From the NCBI GenBank assembly GCA_965204165.1, contig OZ241969.1, positions 1,116,001-1,180,000 of the forward strand: a stretch of 64,000 bases of DNA, read 5' to 3'. A model generated the notes under the pieces. That model was not told where the DNA came from. It searched no databases and worked only from the letters and a program-made list of their open reading frames with translations. This document shows positions 34,734 through 42,699 of the stretch, piece after piece. Every line of letters begins with the position of its first letter. Within the stretch, counting starts at the first letter, position 1. Origin of the DNA: VYFG01 sp965204165. GTDB lineage: Bacteria > Pseudomonadota > Gammaproteobacteria > Arenicellales > Poriferihabitantaceae. Both the position numbers and the translations under genes were made by a program.

Positions 34734-36023
34734 TCAGGACGAGCCCTCGCCGGATTCCCAATCCTCCTTGGCATGCTGTTGCATGCATTCGAATGCCGCG
34801 CTCGATGGATGCATCGCCGTGGGCGTGACCGACAGCCGCGGCCCCTTCCTGAGCACCCGGCGCCGGGTCATGCGCCAGGTCCCGAACAGGCCGGTGAACA
34901 GGTGGGCGAAGCCCATGCACCAGAAGAACCAGGCGTTGCCGAACCAGTCCATCATGGCGGCCACGACCACGGGCCCGGCGACAGCACCCAGTCCGCCGAC
35001 CAGCACCAGCGTGCCGCTGGCGGCAATCATCTGGCTGGGGTCCAGATGATCGTTGATGTAGGCGATGCACACCGAGTAGAGCGGCAGGGCGAGCCCGCAG
35101 AATCCGCCCACCGCCAGCAGCAGGATCAGGATGTCCCCCTGGGACAGCGGGATGCAGCCGATGGCGGACAATCCGGCCAGCACCGTGGTCACCGTCAGCA
35201 CCTTGCGCCGGTCGAACCGGTCGGACAGCGCCCCGATCGGCCACTGCATCAGCACCGTGCCGATCACGGCCCCGGCCATGAACCAGGAGATTTCGCGGAG
35301 CGAAAGTCCGAGGCGCTGGGCATATACCGGGCCCAGGGCGAAGAACGTGGCGGTGACCAACCCCACCATGAACATGCCCAGCATGCCGAGGGGGGATATC
35401 CGGTAGAGTGCCAGCATCCGGATATTCACCGACTTCTCGTGGCCGGGCGATTCCGTGGCGGACAGCAGCAGGGGCACCACCGCGATGGAGATCAGGATGG
35501 ATGTGAGCACGAACAGCGGAAAGCCCCGGGGATCCGCCAGGTTCAGCAGAAGCTGCCCGAGGCCCACGCCGACGTAGGTGACCACCATGTAGATGGACAG
35601 CAGCTTGCCCCGGGTCTGGTTTGTGGCGCGTTCATTGAGCCAGCTTTCCGCCACGACATAGAGCCCGGCGAAACAGAATCCGCTGACCAGCCTGAGGGCA
35701 ATCCAGATCCAGACCTCGATGAACACGGCGTGTACGAGGATTGCGGCCGATGCCATGGCCGCAAGCGCGGCGAAGACCCGCACATGCCCCACCTGGACCA
35801 TGATCCTGGGCGCAAGGATGGAGCCGGACAGGAAGCCGATGTAGAAGGAGGACATGATCAGCCCGGTGATCGTGGCGCTGAATCCCTCCTGGTCCGCGCG
35901 TACCGCCAGCAGCGTGGCCTGCAGGCCATCGCCCAGCATCAGGATTCCGAACCCGAGCAGCAGCGCCCAGGTGGACAGGAGGATGGGACCGAGACGCTGG
36001 GGGCTTGTTGCCTGATTCATCAC
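34734..36023 (-). CDS. MFS transporter (YcaD-like)
   Basis: The 429-residue membrane protein has 12 predicted helices in two halves of six. It resembles the YcaD/YfkF-type drug or metabolite exporters: LSTWALLLGFGILMLGDGLQ at the start, LRLVSGFCFAGLYVVAESWL in helix 4, and MQWPIGALSDRFDRRKVL as the second-half loop 2-3 signature. It ends in a hydrophilic tail of about 40 residues. The substrate is unknown. It faces away from the amidase gene (92 bp between starts). Confidence 0.88.
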   Translation of the reverse strand: MMNQATSPQRLGPILLSTWALLLGFGILMLGDGLQATLLAVRADQEGFSATITGLIMSSFYIGFLSGSILAPRIMVQVGHVRVFAALAAMASAAILVHAVFIEVWIWIALRLVSGFCFAGLYVVAESWLNERATNQTRGKLLSIYMVVTYVGVGLGQLLLNLADPRGFPLFVLTSILISIAVVPLLLSATESPGHEKSVNIRMLALYRISPLGMLGMFMVGLVTATFFALGPVYAQRLGLSLREISWFMAGAVIGTVLMQWPIGALSDRFDRRKVLTVTTVLAGLSAIGCIPLSQGDILILLLAVGGFCGLALPLYSVCIAYINDHLDPSQMIAASGTLVLVGGLGAVAGPVVVAAMMDWFGNAWFFWCMGFAHLFTGLFGTWRMTRRRVLRKGPRLSVTPTAMHPSSAAFECMQQHAKEDWESGEGSS

Positions 36024-36115
36024 GGGATTGTAGCTTCTGCGACAGGCCGAACCAATTTCCGTTTCGGTCCCTTATAGTCGGAAACCCCTTCGAACCCGTG
36101 ACAGCCAGTCTCCCG

Positions 36116-37552
36116 ATGACCGAGACCTCCCCTCCCGAATACCTGTTCTGGTCCGCCGCCCGGCTGGCCCGGACAATCCGCAGCGGGGAACTGACCTCAC
36201 GGACGGTGACCGGGGCCTGCCTCGAACAGATTGCCCGGGTCAATCCGGTCATCAATGCAGCCGTCTTGGTGGTGGCCGACAGCGCGATGGAGGAGGCCGG
36301 GAAGTGCGACCGGGAGGCAGCCGGCGGCCGATTCCGCGGCCCGCTGCACGGAGTCCCCATCAGCATCAAGGACTCCATCGACACCGCGGGCATCGTGACC
36401 ACCGGGGGTACCGAGGGCAGGCGCGGCTTCGTGCCGGAGCGGGACGCGCCGGTCGTACGCCGGCTCAGGGAGGCGGGCGCGGTGCTGCTGGCGAAAACCA
36501 ACACCCCGGAACTGACCATGGGCGGGGAAACCGTCAACACCATCTACGGGCGCACCTGTAATCCCTACGACCCGGCACGCAGTCCCGGGGGCAGCAGCGG
36601 CGGGTCGGTGGCGCTGGTGGCCGCCGGCGGTTCCTACCTGGAACTCGGCTCCGACACCGGCGGCAGCATCCGCGAGCCGGCGCATTTCTGCGGCGTGGCG
36701 GGGATCAAGCCCACGTCGGGCTGTGTGCCGCGTACGGGCCATATCGTTCCCTGGGGCCTCGGTGCATTCGACTGCCTGACCCAGATCGGGCCTATCGCCC
36801 GTTACGTCGGAGACCTGTGGCCGGCGCTGTCATGCATCGCGGGACCGGATGACGTAGACCCGGGTGTGGTGCCGGCCGGATTGCGTGATCCCCGTGACGT
36901 GGACGTAGGAGACCTTCGAATCGCCTGGCATCTGGGCAATGGCATCGTGACGCCCGATGCGGACCTGTGCCGTGGGGTGCGTGATGCGGCGGCGGGGTTG
37001 TCGGACCGGGGGGCGGTGCTCCTGAAGGACTGCCCGGCGGTGCTGCCCGAACTGTCCCATCTCCTGGTCGAACTCCGCCGGTCCCTGCTGGGGGAAATCC
37101 TGCACGGGCTTCTGGAGGCATACGGGACCCGGACGCCCGGCCCCGGACTGAAGGCCCTGCTGTCCAGCGGGACCCTGTCCGGCGGCAGTTCCGTGGACAA
37201 CCGCCTGCTGCAGCGTATCGACCGCGCCCGCGGCAGGGCGCTTCGTTTCATGCGGGACCATGACGCCATCCTGTGCGCCCCGTCCGTCTCGCCCGCGAGG
37301 CCCCACGGAGCGAACGCGGCAATGGACTATGAACACTGGAGCCCGGTGACCTTGTACAACCTGCTCGGATGGCCCTGCGGCGTGGTCAGGTCGGGCACAA
37401 GCGCAGCCGGGGATCTGCCCGTCGGCGTGCAGGTCGTCGCCCCTCCCTGGCGGGAGGATATCGTGCTTGCGGTCCTTGAGGAGATCGAACGGTCGGGAGG
37501 CGGGTACCGGCCTCCGGACATGGTGTCTGCCACGGCCCCGGAACCATCGTGA
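36116..37552 (+). CDS. Amidase signature family hydrolase
   Basis: The 478-residue enzyme has the complete Ser-cis-Ser-Lys triad: K85 in PISIKDSIDT, S160 in SPGGSSGGS and S184 in GSDTGGSIREP, with the 75 and 24 residue spacings known from characterised amidases. It hydrolyses an amide or aryl-acyl amide in the cytosol; the substrate is not readable. ATG 36116 is chosen because MTETSPPEYLFWSAARL starts the fold. Its stop overlaps the GTG start of the sulfatase gene, so the two are coupled and may act on the same compound. Confidence 0.93.
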   Translation: MTETSPPEYLFWSAARLARTIRSGELTSRTVTGACLEQIARVNPVINAAVLVVADSAMEEAGKCDREAAGGRFRGPLHGVPISIKDSIDTAGIVTTGGTEGRRGFVPERDAPVVRRLREAGAVLLAKTNTPELTMGGETVNTIYGRTCNPYDPARSPGGSSGGSVALVAAGGSYLELGSDTGGSIREPAHFCGVAGIKPTSGCVPRTGHIVPWGLGAFDCLTQIGPIARYVGDLWPALSCIAGPDDVDPGVVPAGLRDPRDVDVGDLRIAWHLGNGIVTPDADLCRGVRDAAAGLSDRGAVLLKDCPAVLPELSHLLVELRRSLLGEILHGLLEAYGTRTPGPGLKALLSSGTLSGGSSVDNRLLQRIDRARGRALRFMRDHDAILCAPSVSPARPHGANAAMDYEHWSPVTLYNLLGWPCGVVRSGTSAAGDLPVGVQVVAPPWREDIVLAVLEEIERSGGGYRPPDMVSATAPEPS

Positions 37553-39087
37553 GCGGCCGGCCAAACTTCCTCGTCATCTGCACCGACCAGCAGCGGTCGG
37601 ACAGCCTCGGCTGCGCGGGCAACCGGCAGGCGAGCACTGCGCATATCGACAGCATCGCCCGGAACGGGACCCTGTTCCGCCGGCACAGCACGCCGATGCA
37701 GATCTGCTCCCCCAGCAGGGCCACCATGCTTTCGGGCTTGTACCCGCGCCATCACGGCCTGGTGGTGAACGGCATGGCGCTGCCCGGGAAAGTACCGGTG
37801 GTGACGGACACGCTGGCCGCGGCGGGCTACCGGACCCATGCGGTGGGCAAGATGCACCTGGAGCCCCTGCTGGCCCCGCCGGAATACCGCATGCCGGATT
37901 CAAGGGCTTTCTGGAGCCTGCCTGAATCCGACGGCTGGAACGGCCCCCACTACGGGTACCAGACGCTGGACCTCCTCCTCGGCGAGTCGGATACCGCCCA
38001 CCTTGCCGGGCACTATGCCAACTGGCTGCGCGAGAACCATCCGGGCTCCGTCCCGCTGCTGTTGCCCGCCAACGCCCCCGAACCGCCCCCGGCCGACCTG
38101 GACGAGATCTGGCGCTCGGCCATCCCCGCGGAGCACCACTACAACACCTGGATCACGGACCGGGCCATGTCGTTCATCGGGCAGGCCTCCGCCGCGTCCG
38201 CGCCTTTTTTCCTGTTCGTTTCCTATCCGGATCCGCACCACCCGTTTGATCCCCCGGCAGAGTATGCGGACCGGTTCGATCCTGCCGGAATGCCGGTTCC
38301 CCGGGTGTCGGCCGAGGAACGCGGCCGCCAGCTGCCCTATTTCAGAGAACTCTATCCCGAGGGGGCGGGTTTCAGGGAACTGTACTGGTCGGCACGGACG
38401 GACCTGGAGGGCGGTTCGATGATCACGACGGACCGGATCAGTGATGAATCCCTCGGGCGCGCCATTGCATACACCCATGCCACCATCCGGATGATCGATG
38501 ACCAGGTGGGCCGCCTGCTGGAGACCCTTGACCGCGCCGGGCTTGCGGACAGCACGGTCATACTGTTCACTTCCGATCACGGCGAGCTGCTGGGGGACCA
38601 CGGCCTGCTGCACAAGGGGCCGCCACCGTACCGGCAATTGACCGAGGTGGCCTGCCTGATGCAGGGCCCCGGAATTCCGGCGGGGGCTGTCGTGGACGCC
38701 ATGACCAGCCACATCGACCTGGCGCCCACGATGCTTGATCTGGCGGGGGTGCAAGGTAAGTGCCATGACTTTGACGGAACCAGCATGACGCCGCTTCTCA
38801 GGGACGGGGCGTCTACTCTCAGGGAATTCGATTTCGGGGAATACCATCCCACGGTCCGCACGGACCTCTACAACCAGACCGTGAGAACCGCGGGCTGGCG
38901 CCTGACCCTGTACCCCGGACATCCAGAGTGGGGGGAGTTGTTCAACCTGGCGGATGATCCGGCGGAGCGGCTGAACCGGTACGGCGATCCCGGTACAGCC
39001 GCTGTTGCGGCGGAGCTCCGCGACGTCCTGGCGGAACGGTTTCCTCCCTGCCCCGGGGTGGACAACGAATGGATCTGCAAGTGGTAG
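37549..39087 (+). CDS. Type I sulfatase / phosphonate monoester hydrolase family protein
   Basis: The 512-residue enzyme belongs to the alkaline phosphatase-like sulfatases. C53 in QICSPSRATMLSGLYPRHHG is the cysteine that a maturase converts to formylglycine. Metal ligands are visible in VICTDQQRSDS at the start, in FVSYPDPHHPFDPP and in FTSDHGELLGDHG. No signal peptide is present, so it acts in the cytosol on an imported ester. GTG 37549 overlaps the amidase stop. No anaerobic or FGE maturase is visible in the window. The natural substrate could be a sulfate or phosphonate ester. Confidence 0.92.
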   Translation: MSGRPNFLVICTDQQRSDSLGCAGNRQASTAHIDSIARNGTLFRRHSTPMQICSPSRATMLSGLYPRHHGLVVNGMALPGKVPVVTDTLAAAGYRTHAVGKMHLEPLLAPPEYRMPDSRAFWSLPESDGWNGPHYGYQTLDLLLGESDTAHLAGHYANWLRENHPGSVPLLLPANAPEPPPADLDEIWRSAIPAEHHYNTWITDRAMSFIGQASAASAPFFLFVSYPDPHHPFDPPAEYADRFDPAGMPVPRVSAEERGRQLPYFRELYPEGAGFRELYWSARTDLEGGSMITTDRISDESLGRAIAYTHATIRMIDDQVGRLLETLDRAGLADSTVILFTSDHGELLGDHGLLHKGPPPYRQLTEVACLMQGPGIPAGAVVDAMTSHIDLAPTMLDLAGVQGKCHDFDGTSMTPLLRDGASTLREFDFGEYHPTVRTDLYNQTVRTAGWRLTLYPGHPEWGELFNLADDPAERLNRYGDPGTAAVAAELRDVLAERFPPCPGVDNEWICKW

Positions 39088-39125
39088 CCGGACCGCACGT
39101 CCCGGCCTGGAACCCCGCCTCCCTG
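39087..39125 (+). repeat. Direct repeat, left copy, flanking the RES toxin region
   Basis: This 39-bp stretch, starting at the last base of the sulfatase stop codon, matches 41136-41174 at 34 of 39 positions in the same orientation, including an uninterrupted 10-bp core GTCCCGGCCT. The right copy covers the last codons of the PanE-like gene. The 2,010 bp between the copies hold only the two RES/Xre modules. It may be a displaced copy of an attachment site; no integrase is present. Confidence 0.5.
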
Positions 39126-39263
39126 CTGCGGGGGTAACGGTGCTTTCCGGTTCTGTCAGTCGCCGCGTTCGGTTACCCGGGAATCTGCCTTTCGGGACTT
39201 TTTGACGGTGTTGCGGGCCGCAATCAATGCGGTCTCCGTTTCCTTCGCGGCATCGTCGGCGCT

Positions 39264-39611
39264 GTGCTGCGCACTTTCTTTCGCATTGCGATGCTCTGGA
39301 GACTCTCGGTCGAAGAACAGATGACCCTGCTCGGGCTGACTGCCCGATCGACTTTCTTCAGGTGGAAGAAGAACCCGGACACCATACTGCCTAAGGACAC
39401 GCTGGAGCGCATTTCCTATATCCTGGGCGTCTACAGGGCGCTTCAGCTTCTGCTCCCCGACCAACAGGCAGCCGACGGATGGATGAGGCGTCCGAACGCG
39501 GTTCCGTTGTTCGGTGGTCGTTCCGCTCTTGACCGCATGCTGTCCGGCCAGGTGGCGGACCTCTACGTCGTACGGCAGTACCTGGATGCCCAGCAGGACG
39601 GCTGGGCATGA
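39264..39611 (+). CDS. MbcA/ParS/Xre-type antitoxin of a RES module
   Basis: The 115-residue protein matches the Xre/MbcA antitoxins with a DUF2384 toxin-binding domain: LWRLSVEEQMTLLGLTARST, FFRWKKNPDTILPKDTLERI, SYILGVYRALQLLLPD, and the C-terminal PNAVPLFGGRSALDRMLSGQ followed by VADLYVVRQYLDAQQDGW. These antitoxins bind NAD-degrading RES toxins and repress the operon. A GTG at 39264 is a possible start; homologs often have some further residues and the frame is open upstream, so the N-terminus is uncertain. Its toxin gene directly downstream is decayed, so this antitoxin is now an orphan. Confidence 0.85.
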   Translation: MLRTFFRIAMLWRLSVEEQMTLLGLTARSTFFRWKKNPDTILPKDTLERISYILGVYRALQLLLPDQQAADGWMRRPNAVPLFGGRSALDRMLSGQVADLYVVRQYLDAQQDGWA

Positions 39612-39795
39612 ATTTACGGTTGCTCGCATCGAATGGAAGCCGTGCTGATATATCATCCCCGGCTGGCTTTCGGGCAGTGCTTACGGTGTCTTCCATGTTG
39701 CCAACGACTTCGAGCTGCCATTGCGGAGACGAAGTACCATCGCGAGCAGTTCATGAATGCCGCCGCCCAGGGGCACATGGAACTGGACATGCCTG
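39612..39795 (+). pseudogene. Remnant of a RES-domain toxin gene
   Basis: Directly behind the antitoxin, one frame reads RIEWKPC, then a TGA at 39646, then YIIP and, without the roughly 90 residues expected between, GSAYGVFHVANDFEL. After a frameshift the next frame reads AIAETKYHREQFMNAAAQGH and MELDM, then leaves the family. These three blocks are the N-terminal strand, the YGVxHxA strand and the E-T-x-YHRE helix of RES toxins, in the right order. The gene therefore has a nonsense codon, an internal deletion, a frameshift and a lost 3' end. Loss of the toxin with retention of the antitoxin is the expected direction of decay. Confidence 0.75.
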
Positions 39796-39823
39796 TATCA
39801 TCCATTGCGGTTTGGATCCAGCC

Positions 39824-40417
39824 TCACAAAAGCGCCATCCCATAGTGATCTAGCAAACCGAAAAAACTATTGCCAAGGTGGTCGCGGAGCGTACCGTGAC
39901 GCTTTACAGTGAGCAACGACTGCGATCGATCGAACAGCGCCGCAAGCACTTGTTGCGGATCATGGCGTGACGGGTAGAGAATACCGTCCGCATTTTCTGG
40001 GTGTTCATAGAACGCCTGCGACCATGACTGCGATGTAGCATAGCTACCCGTAGCCAATCGCCCGTCGAGTCCCATCTTTACTAAGCCAGGACCGGCCAGA
40101 TCAATGAGTTTTAGATTTCGCGACGCGCGAAACTCACAAACACAATATTGTTCAAGTCGAGCAGTGGTCACGTGCCTCTCCCTAGTACGACAAAACACTT
40201 CCACGAAGGAGCCGTTGAGTTCTTGTGCGAGATATAGAACTCCAAAGTTTTGCTCTTTTGAATCGAATCGATTTTCCCGGTTATTGCCAAAGTACATTGG
40301 CGCGTAGCCACAGAGATGGATGCGCATCCAGGGATGCGCCTTTGACACATGTTTGATTGCTAATTTCTGGTTACTAAACGCCTTGTCAGGCTGCCGAAGC
40401 CGCGGTGGACGACTCAT
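39824..40417 (-). CDS. RES-domain toxin
   Basis: The 197-residue protein carries the RES fold, an ADP-ribosyltransferase-like domain whose members degrade NAD+. The likely Arg-Glu-Ser triad is R50 (NRFDS), E73 (SFVEVF) and S125 (GSYATSQSWSQAFYEHP). The strand GVLYLAQELNGSF and the ending DGILYPSRHDPQQVLAALFD are characteristic. It follows its antitoxin by 8 bp on the minus strand. Unlike the remnant across the gap it appears intact. Base composition is clearly less GC-rich than the flanking catabolic genes. It converges on the decayed RES module, with about 30 bp between them. Confidence 0.82.
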   Translation of the reverse strand: MSRPPRLRQPDKAFSNQKLAIKHVSKAHPWMRIHLCGYAPMYFGNNRENRFDSKEQNFGVLYLAQELNGSFVEVFCRTRERHVTTARLEQYCVCEFRASRNLKLIDLAGPGLVKMGLDGRLATGSYATSQSWSQAFYEHPENADGILYPSRHDPQQVLAALFDRSQSLLTVKRHGTLRDHLGNSFFGLLDHYGMALL

Positions 40418-40425
40418 GATGGTCG

Positions 40426-41004
40426 CTAAGTGGTGCCGTGATGGCCATATGTGCGGGCAGCACGCTTCACATCCTCAAGTTTTCCTTTGAGAAGCAAATC
40501 AATTGGCCGCTTACCTCCTAGTGCATAATCGTGACCCAGGAAGAAAATGACATTAGTCATCGGGTCCGCGTCGCCCAGGATCTCCATGATATCTTCGATG
40601 CCGGGCACCATCCCGGTGTCTTGAAACTGCCATGCCGGATAGACGTAACCACGCCCGCTTTCAACTCCCAATAGCTTGCCTGCTCTGCGACGTAACCCAA
40701 CTGCTTGCCTGGTGATTCCAAGCAAAGTTCCAACACTTGACGGGCTTAGAACACCGCCATCTTGTTCGAGTAGTTTGTGACGAGCGATAGCACCGCGTAT
40801 TCTGACTTTTTGCTCCGCAGATTCCTTAATTGGCGCTAATGCCAGAGTTTCCACTAATGTCCAAAAATCGTCGGGTGCCGATAGGGCTTTTGCTCGGTCT
40901 CGGTTTGGTAGCGAGCAAATCGCATCGTGAAAGTAGCGTTCGATCCGCGCCAAGAGGGCAGCCTCGGCTGGGCTTCTAGTCTCTTCAATTGCTGCTCTCC
41001 GCAT
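40426..41004 (-). CDS. Xre/MbcA-like antitoxin partner of the RES toxin
   Basis: The 192-residue protein has an N-terminal helical region, a DNA-binding helix-turn-helix (SPSSVGTLLGITRQAVGLRR) and a C-terminal toxin-binding part with GRGYVYPAWQFQDTGMVPGI, DPMTNVIFFLGHDYALGGKR and PIDLLLKGKLEDVKRAART, typical of the RES antitoxin family. It is longer than the orphan antitoxin at 39264 and not closely similar to it, so the two modules are not a recent duplication. ATG 41004 is used; the frame stays open upstream into the next gene. A dyad at 41080-41104 is a likely autoregulatory operator. Confidence 0.75.
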   Translation of the reverse strand: MRRAAIEETRSPAEAALLARIERYFHDAICSLPNRDRAKALSAPDDFWTLVETLALAPIKESAEQKVRIRGAIARHKLLEQDGGVLSPSSVGTLLGITRQAVGLRRRAGKLLGVESGRGYVYPAWQFQDTGMVPGIEDIMEILGDADPMTNVIFFLGHDYALGGKRPIDLLLKGKLEDVKRAARTYGHHGTT

Positions 41005-41079
41005 TGTATGGATCTTGGGAAGTCGATAATCTCGACTAGACGATAGCACATATATATTTATATGGAAAGAACGGAAAGT

Positions 41080-41104
41080 TACTATACAGCGCTCCTGTAA
41101 AGTA
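41080..41104 (-). promoter_or_regulatory. Operator-like inverted repeat upstream of the RES antitoxin
   Basis: Ten-base arms TACTATACAG and CTGTAAAGTA, complementary at 9 of 10 positions, flank a 5-bp centre, 76 bp upstream of the antitoxin ATG in an AT-rich promoter region. Xre-type antitoxins normally repress their own operon from such a site. Immediately downstream, 41114-41133 is a perfect tandem duplication of AGTAAAAGTG. Confidence 0.5.
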
Positions 41105-41135
41105 CGTCTATCCAGTAAAAGTGAGTAAAAGTGAG

Positions 41136-41174
41136 GCCGGAACGCATGTCCCGGCCTAGAACTCGGCCTCCCTG
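41136..41174 (+). repeat. Direct repeat, right copy, over the 3' end of the PanE-like gene
   Basis: This is the right copy of the 39-bp imperfect direct repeat described at 39087. It includes the stop codon and last six codons of the minus-strand reductase gene. Integration next to the 3' end of a gene, leaving a displaced copy at the far side, is a common island signature. Confidence 0.5.
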
Positions 41175-42073
41175 GCACGGACAATTGCTGAAACCACTTC
41201 GTTGTAGGGTGCATCGAGTCCCACCTCCGAAGCCACGCGGGGCACCATGCCGTTGATGGCGTCGATTTCTGACCGGCGGCGGGCGAGGTGGTCCAGCAGC
41301 ATGGACGGGCGCGAATCGGGTATGTTGCTGCCGAAGGCGGATACGTGGTGGTCCACGTCGTCGAATTCCAGGCGGATGCCTTTTCTGCGCGCGACGGCAT
41401 CCGCTTCCCGGGCGCAGCCCAGTGACACCGACCAGGATTCCCGGTCGGCCATCATTTCCCCGATGGTGCGGTTGAACACGGTGCACGGCGCACTGAATGC
41501 CACGTTGCAGATGAATTTTTCCCAGATGAGTTGATGGATGTCGCCGAAGGTCCTGACGTTGAAGCCGGCATCGCGCCAGACCTCCGCCACCCGCTCCAGC
41601 CGGTCGGTCAGTTTTCCGGACATCTCGCCGATGCGGATCAGCTGCATCCCGTTGTGGTGGACATGGCCCGGGCCTTTCACCGAAGCGCCGAAGCCGCCGG
41701 CCACGCCGAGCAGGATGCGGTCGCTTTCAATCGCGGACTGGATCCGTTCCCCCGCGCCAAGCCCGTTCTGGATGGTCAGGATCAGGCTTTCCGCGCCGAC
41801 AATCCCTTCTGCCGCCCTGGCCGCGTCGGCAACCCCGGAAGCCTTGGTCGCGATGATCACGAGGTCGCAGGCACCGATGCCGTCGGTAGTGGTGTGGGCA
41901 TCGACGGCTACCGTCCGGTCGCCGCTCGCGCCTTCCACCCTGATGCCATGATTCCGGATCGCGTCGATATGCTCCTGCCAGATATCAACCACATGGACCT
42001 CATTGCCGGCATCCGCCAGCAATCCGGCATAGACGGAGCCCATGGCGCCGGCGCCGATGACTGCAATTTTCAT
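41156..42073 (-). CDS. Ketopantoate reductase family protein
   Basis: The 305-residue enzyme has the PanE/ApbA architecture: an N-terminal Rossmann fold with MKIAVIGAGAMGSVYAGLLA, the NADPH-proximal VIIATKASGVADA, TIQNGLGAGERI, and a helical C-domain with the catalytic lysine in LIWEKFICNVAFSA. True PanE reduces 2-dehydropantoate to pantoate. Paralogs of this size reduce other 2-keto acids, and the neighbours (RraA protein, binding protein, dioxygenase) look catabolic, so I do not assign the symbol. Its 3' end coincides with the right direct repeat. Confidence 0.85.
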   Translation of the reverse strand: MKIAVIGAGAMGSVYAGLLADAGNEVHVVDIWQEHIDAIRNHGIRVEGASGDRTVAVDAHTTTDGIGACDLVIIATKASGVADAARAAEGIVGAESLILTIQNGLGAGERIQSAIESDRILLGVAGGFGASVKGPGHVHHNGMQLIRIGEMSGKLTDRLERVAEVWRDAGFNVRTFGDIHQLIWEKFICNVAFSAPCTVFNRTIGEMMADRESWSVSLGCAREADAVARRKGIRLEFDDVDHHVSAFGSNIPDSRPSMLLDHLARRRSEIDAINGMVPRVASEVGLDAPYNEVVSAIVRAREAEF

Positions 42074-42216
42074 GTTGGACGATTCGGTTATTTCGGTTGT
42101 TCAGTAACCGGGCCTGCGGACAAGGGCGATCCCGTATCAGCCGAATCTATCGACATTTGCACCGCTGCGCCACAGGCCCGGACAGTCCATGGCGCCCGAA
42201 AGGCCCAGGCGGCGGA

Positions 42217-42699
42217 TCAGTCCGCCAGGGGGGAGGGGCTGACGACCATGCCGTCGTCGTCGATGTAGACCCAGTTCCCTGGCCCGATGGTGACCCCTCC
42301 AATCGAGATGACGGTTTCCTCCGTGCCGTCTCCCTTCATGGCGGGCCGGCGCGGGCAGGTGCCCAGAGCGAGCACACCCAGGCTCATCGTGGCGATCCGT
42401 GCCGAGTCCCGTATACAGCCGTTCACCACGACGCCGGTCCAGCCGTTCGACACACCGAGGCCCGCCAGGCGGTCGCCCAGCAGGGCAAATCCGCGTTCTC
42501 CGCCGCCGTCCACCACCAGCACACGCTCCCTGCCGGGACGGGACAGCGCTTCTTTCACCCGGAGGAAATCCGACTGCACCCGGACCGTGGCGACCTCGCC
42601 GTGAAACCGGGTGACGCCGCCGAAATGCCGCAGGCCCGCATCGATGATCCGGACCCGGTCGCCGTACCGGTCGCAGAGGTCCGCGGTATCGAAACTCAA
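42217..42699 (-). CDS. RraA family protein (HMG aldolase-like)
   Basis: The 160-residue protein starts at TTG 42699, overlapping the TGA of the upstream binding-protein gene (TTGA). It begins LSFDTADLCDRYGDRVRIID and has the family core VLVVDGGGERGFALLGDRLA and NGWTGVVVNGCIRDSARIA, matching RraA-like trimers that act either as 4-hydroxy-4-methyl-2-oxoglutarate/oxaloacetate aldolases or as RNase E inhibitors. The G-x-R-D stretch NGCIRDS is in line with the aldolase branch. The initiator codon is inferred from the overlap. It is probably made together with the binding protein at 42696. Confidence 0.83.
   Translation of the reverse strand: MSFDTADLCDRYGDRVRIIDAGLRHFGGVTRFHGEVATVRVQSDFLRVKEALSRPGRERVLVVDGGGERGFALLGDRLAGLGVSNGWTGVVVNGCIRDSARIATMSLGVLALGTCPRRPAMKGDGTEETVISIGGVTIGPGNWVYIDDDGMVVSPSPLAD

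Noticed and set aside
34722..36077. A 451-codon plus-strand open frame opposite the MFS gene
   Set aside because: Low-complexity His/Gln/Gly-rich product with no family features; the MFS reading on the other strand has twelve helices and known motifs.
41108..41135. CRISPR-like short repeats (AGTAAAAGTG twice)
   Set aside because: Only one tandem duplication of 10 bp without spacers; not an array.
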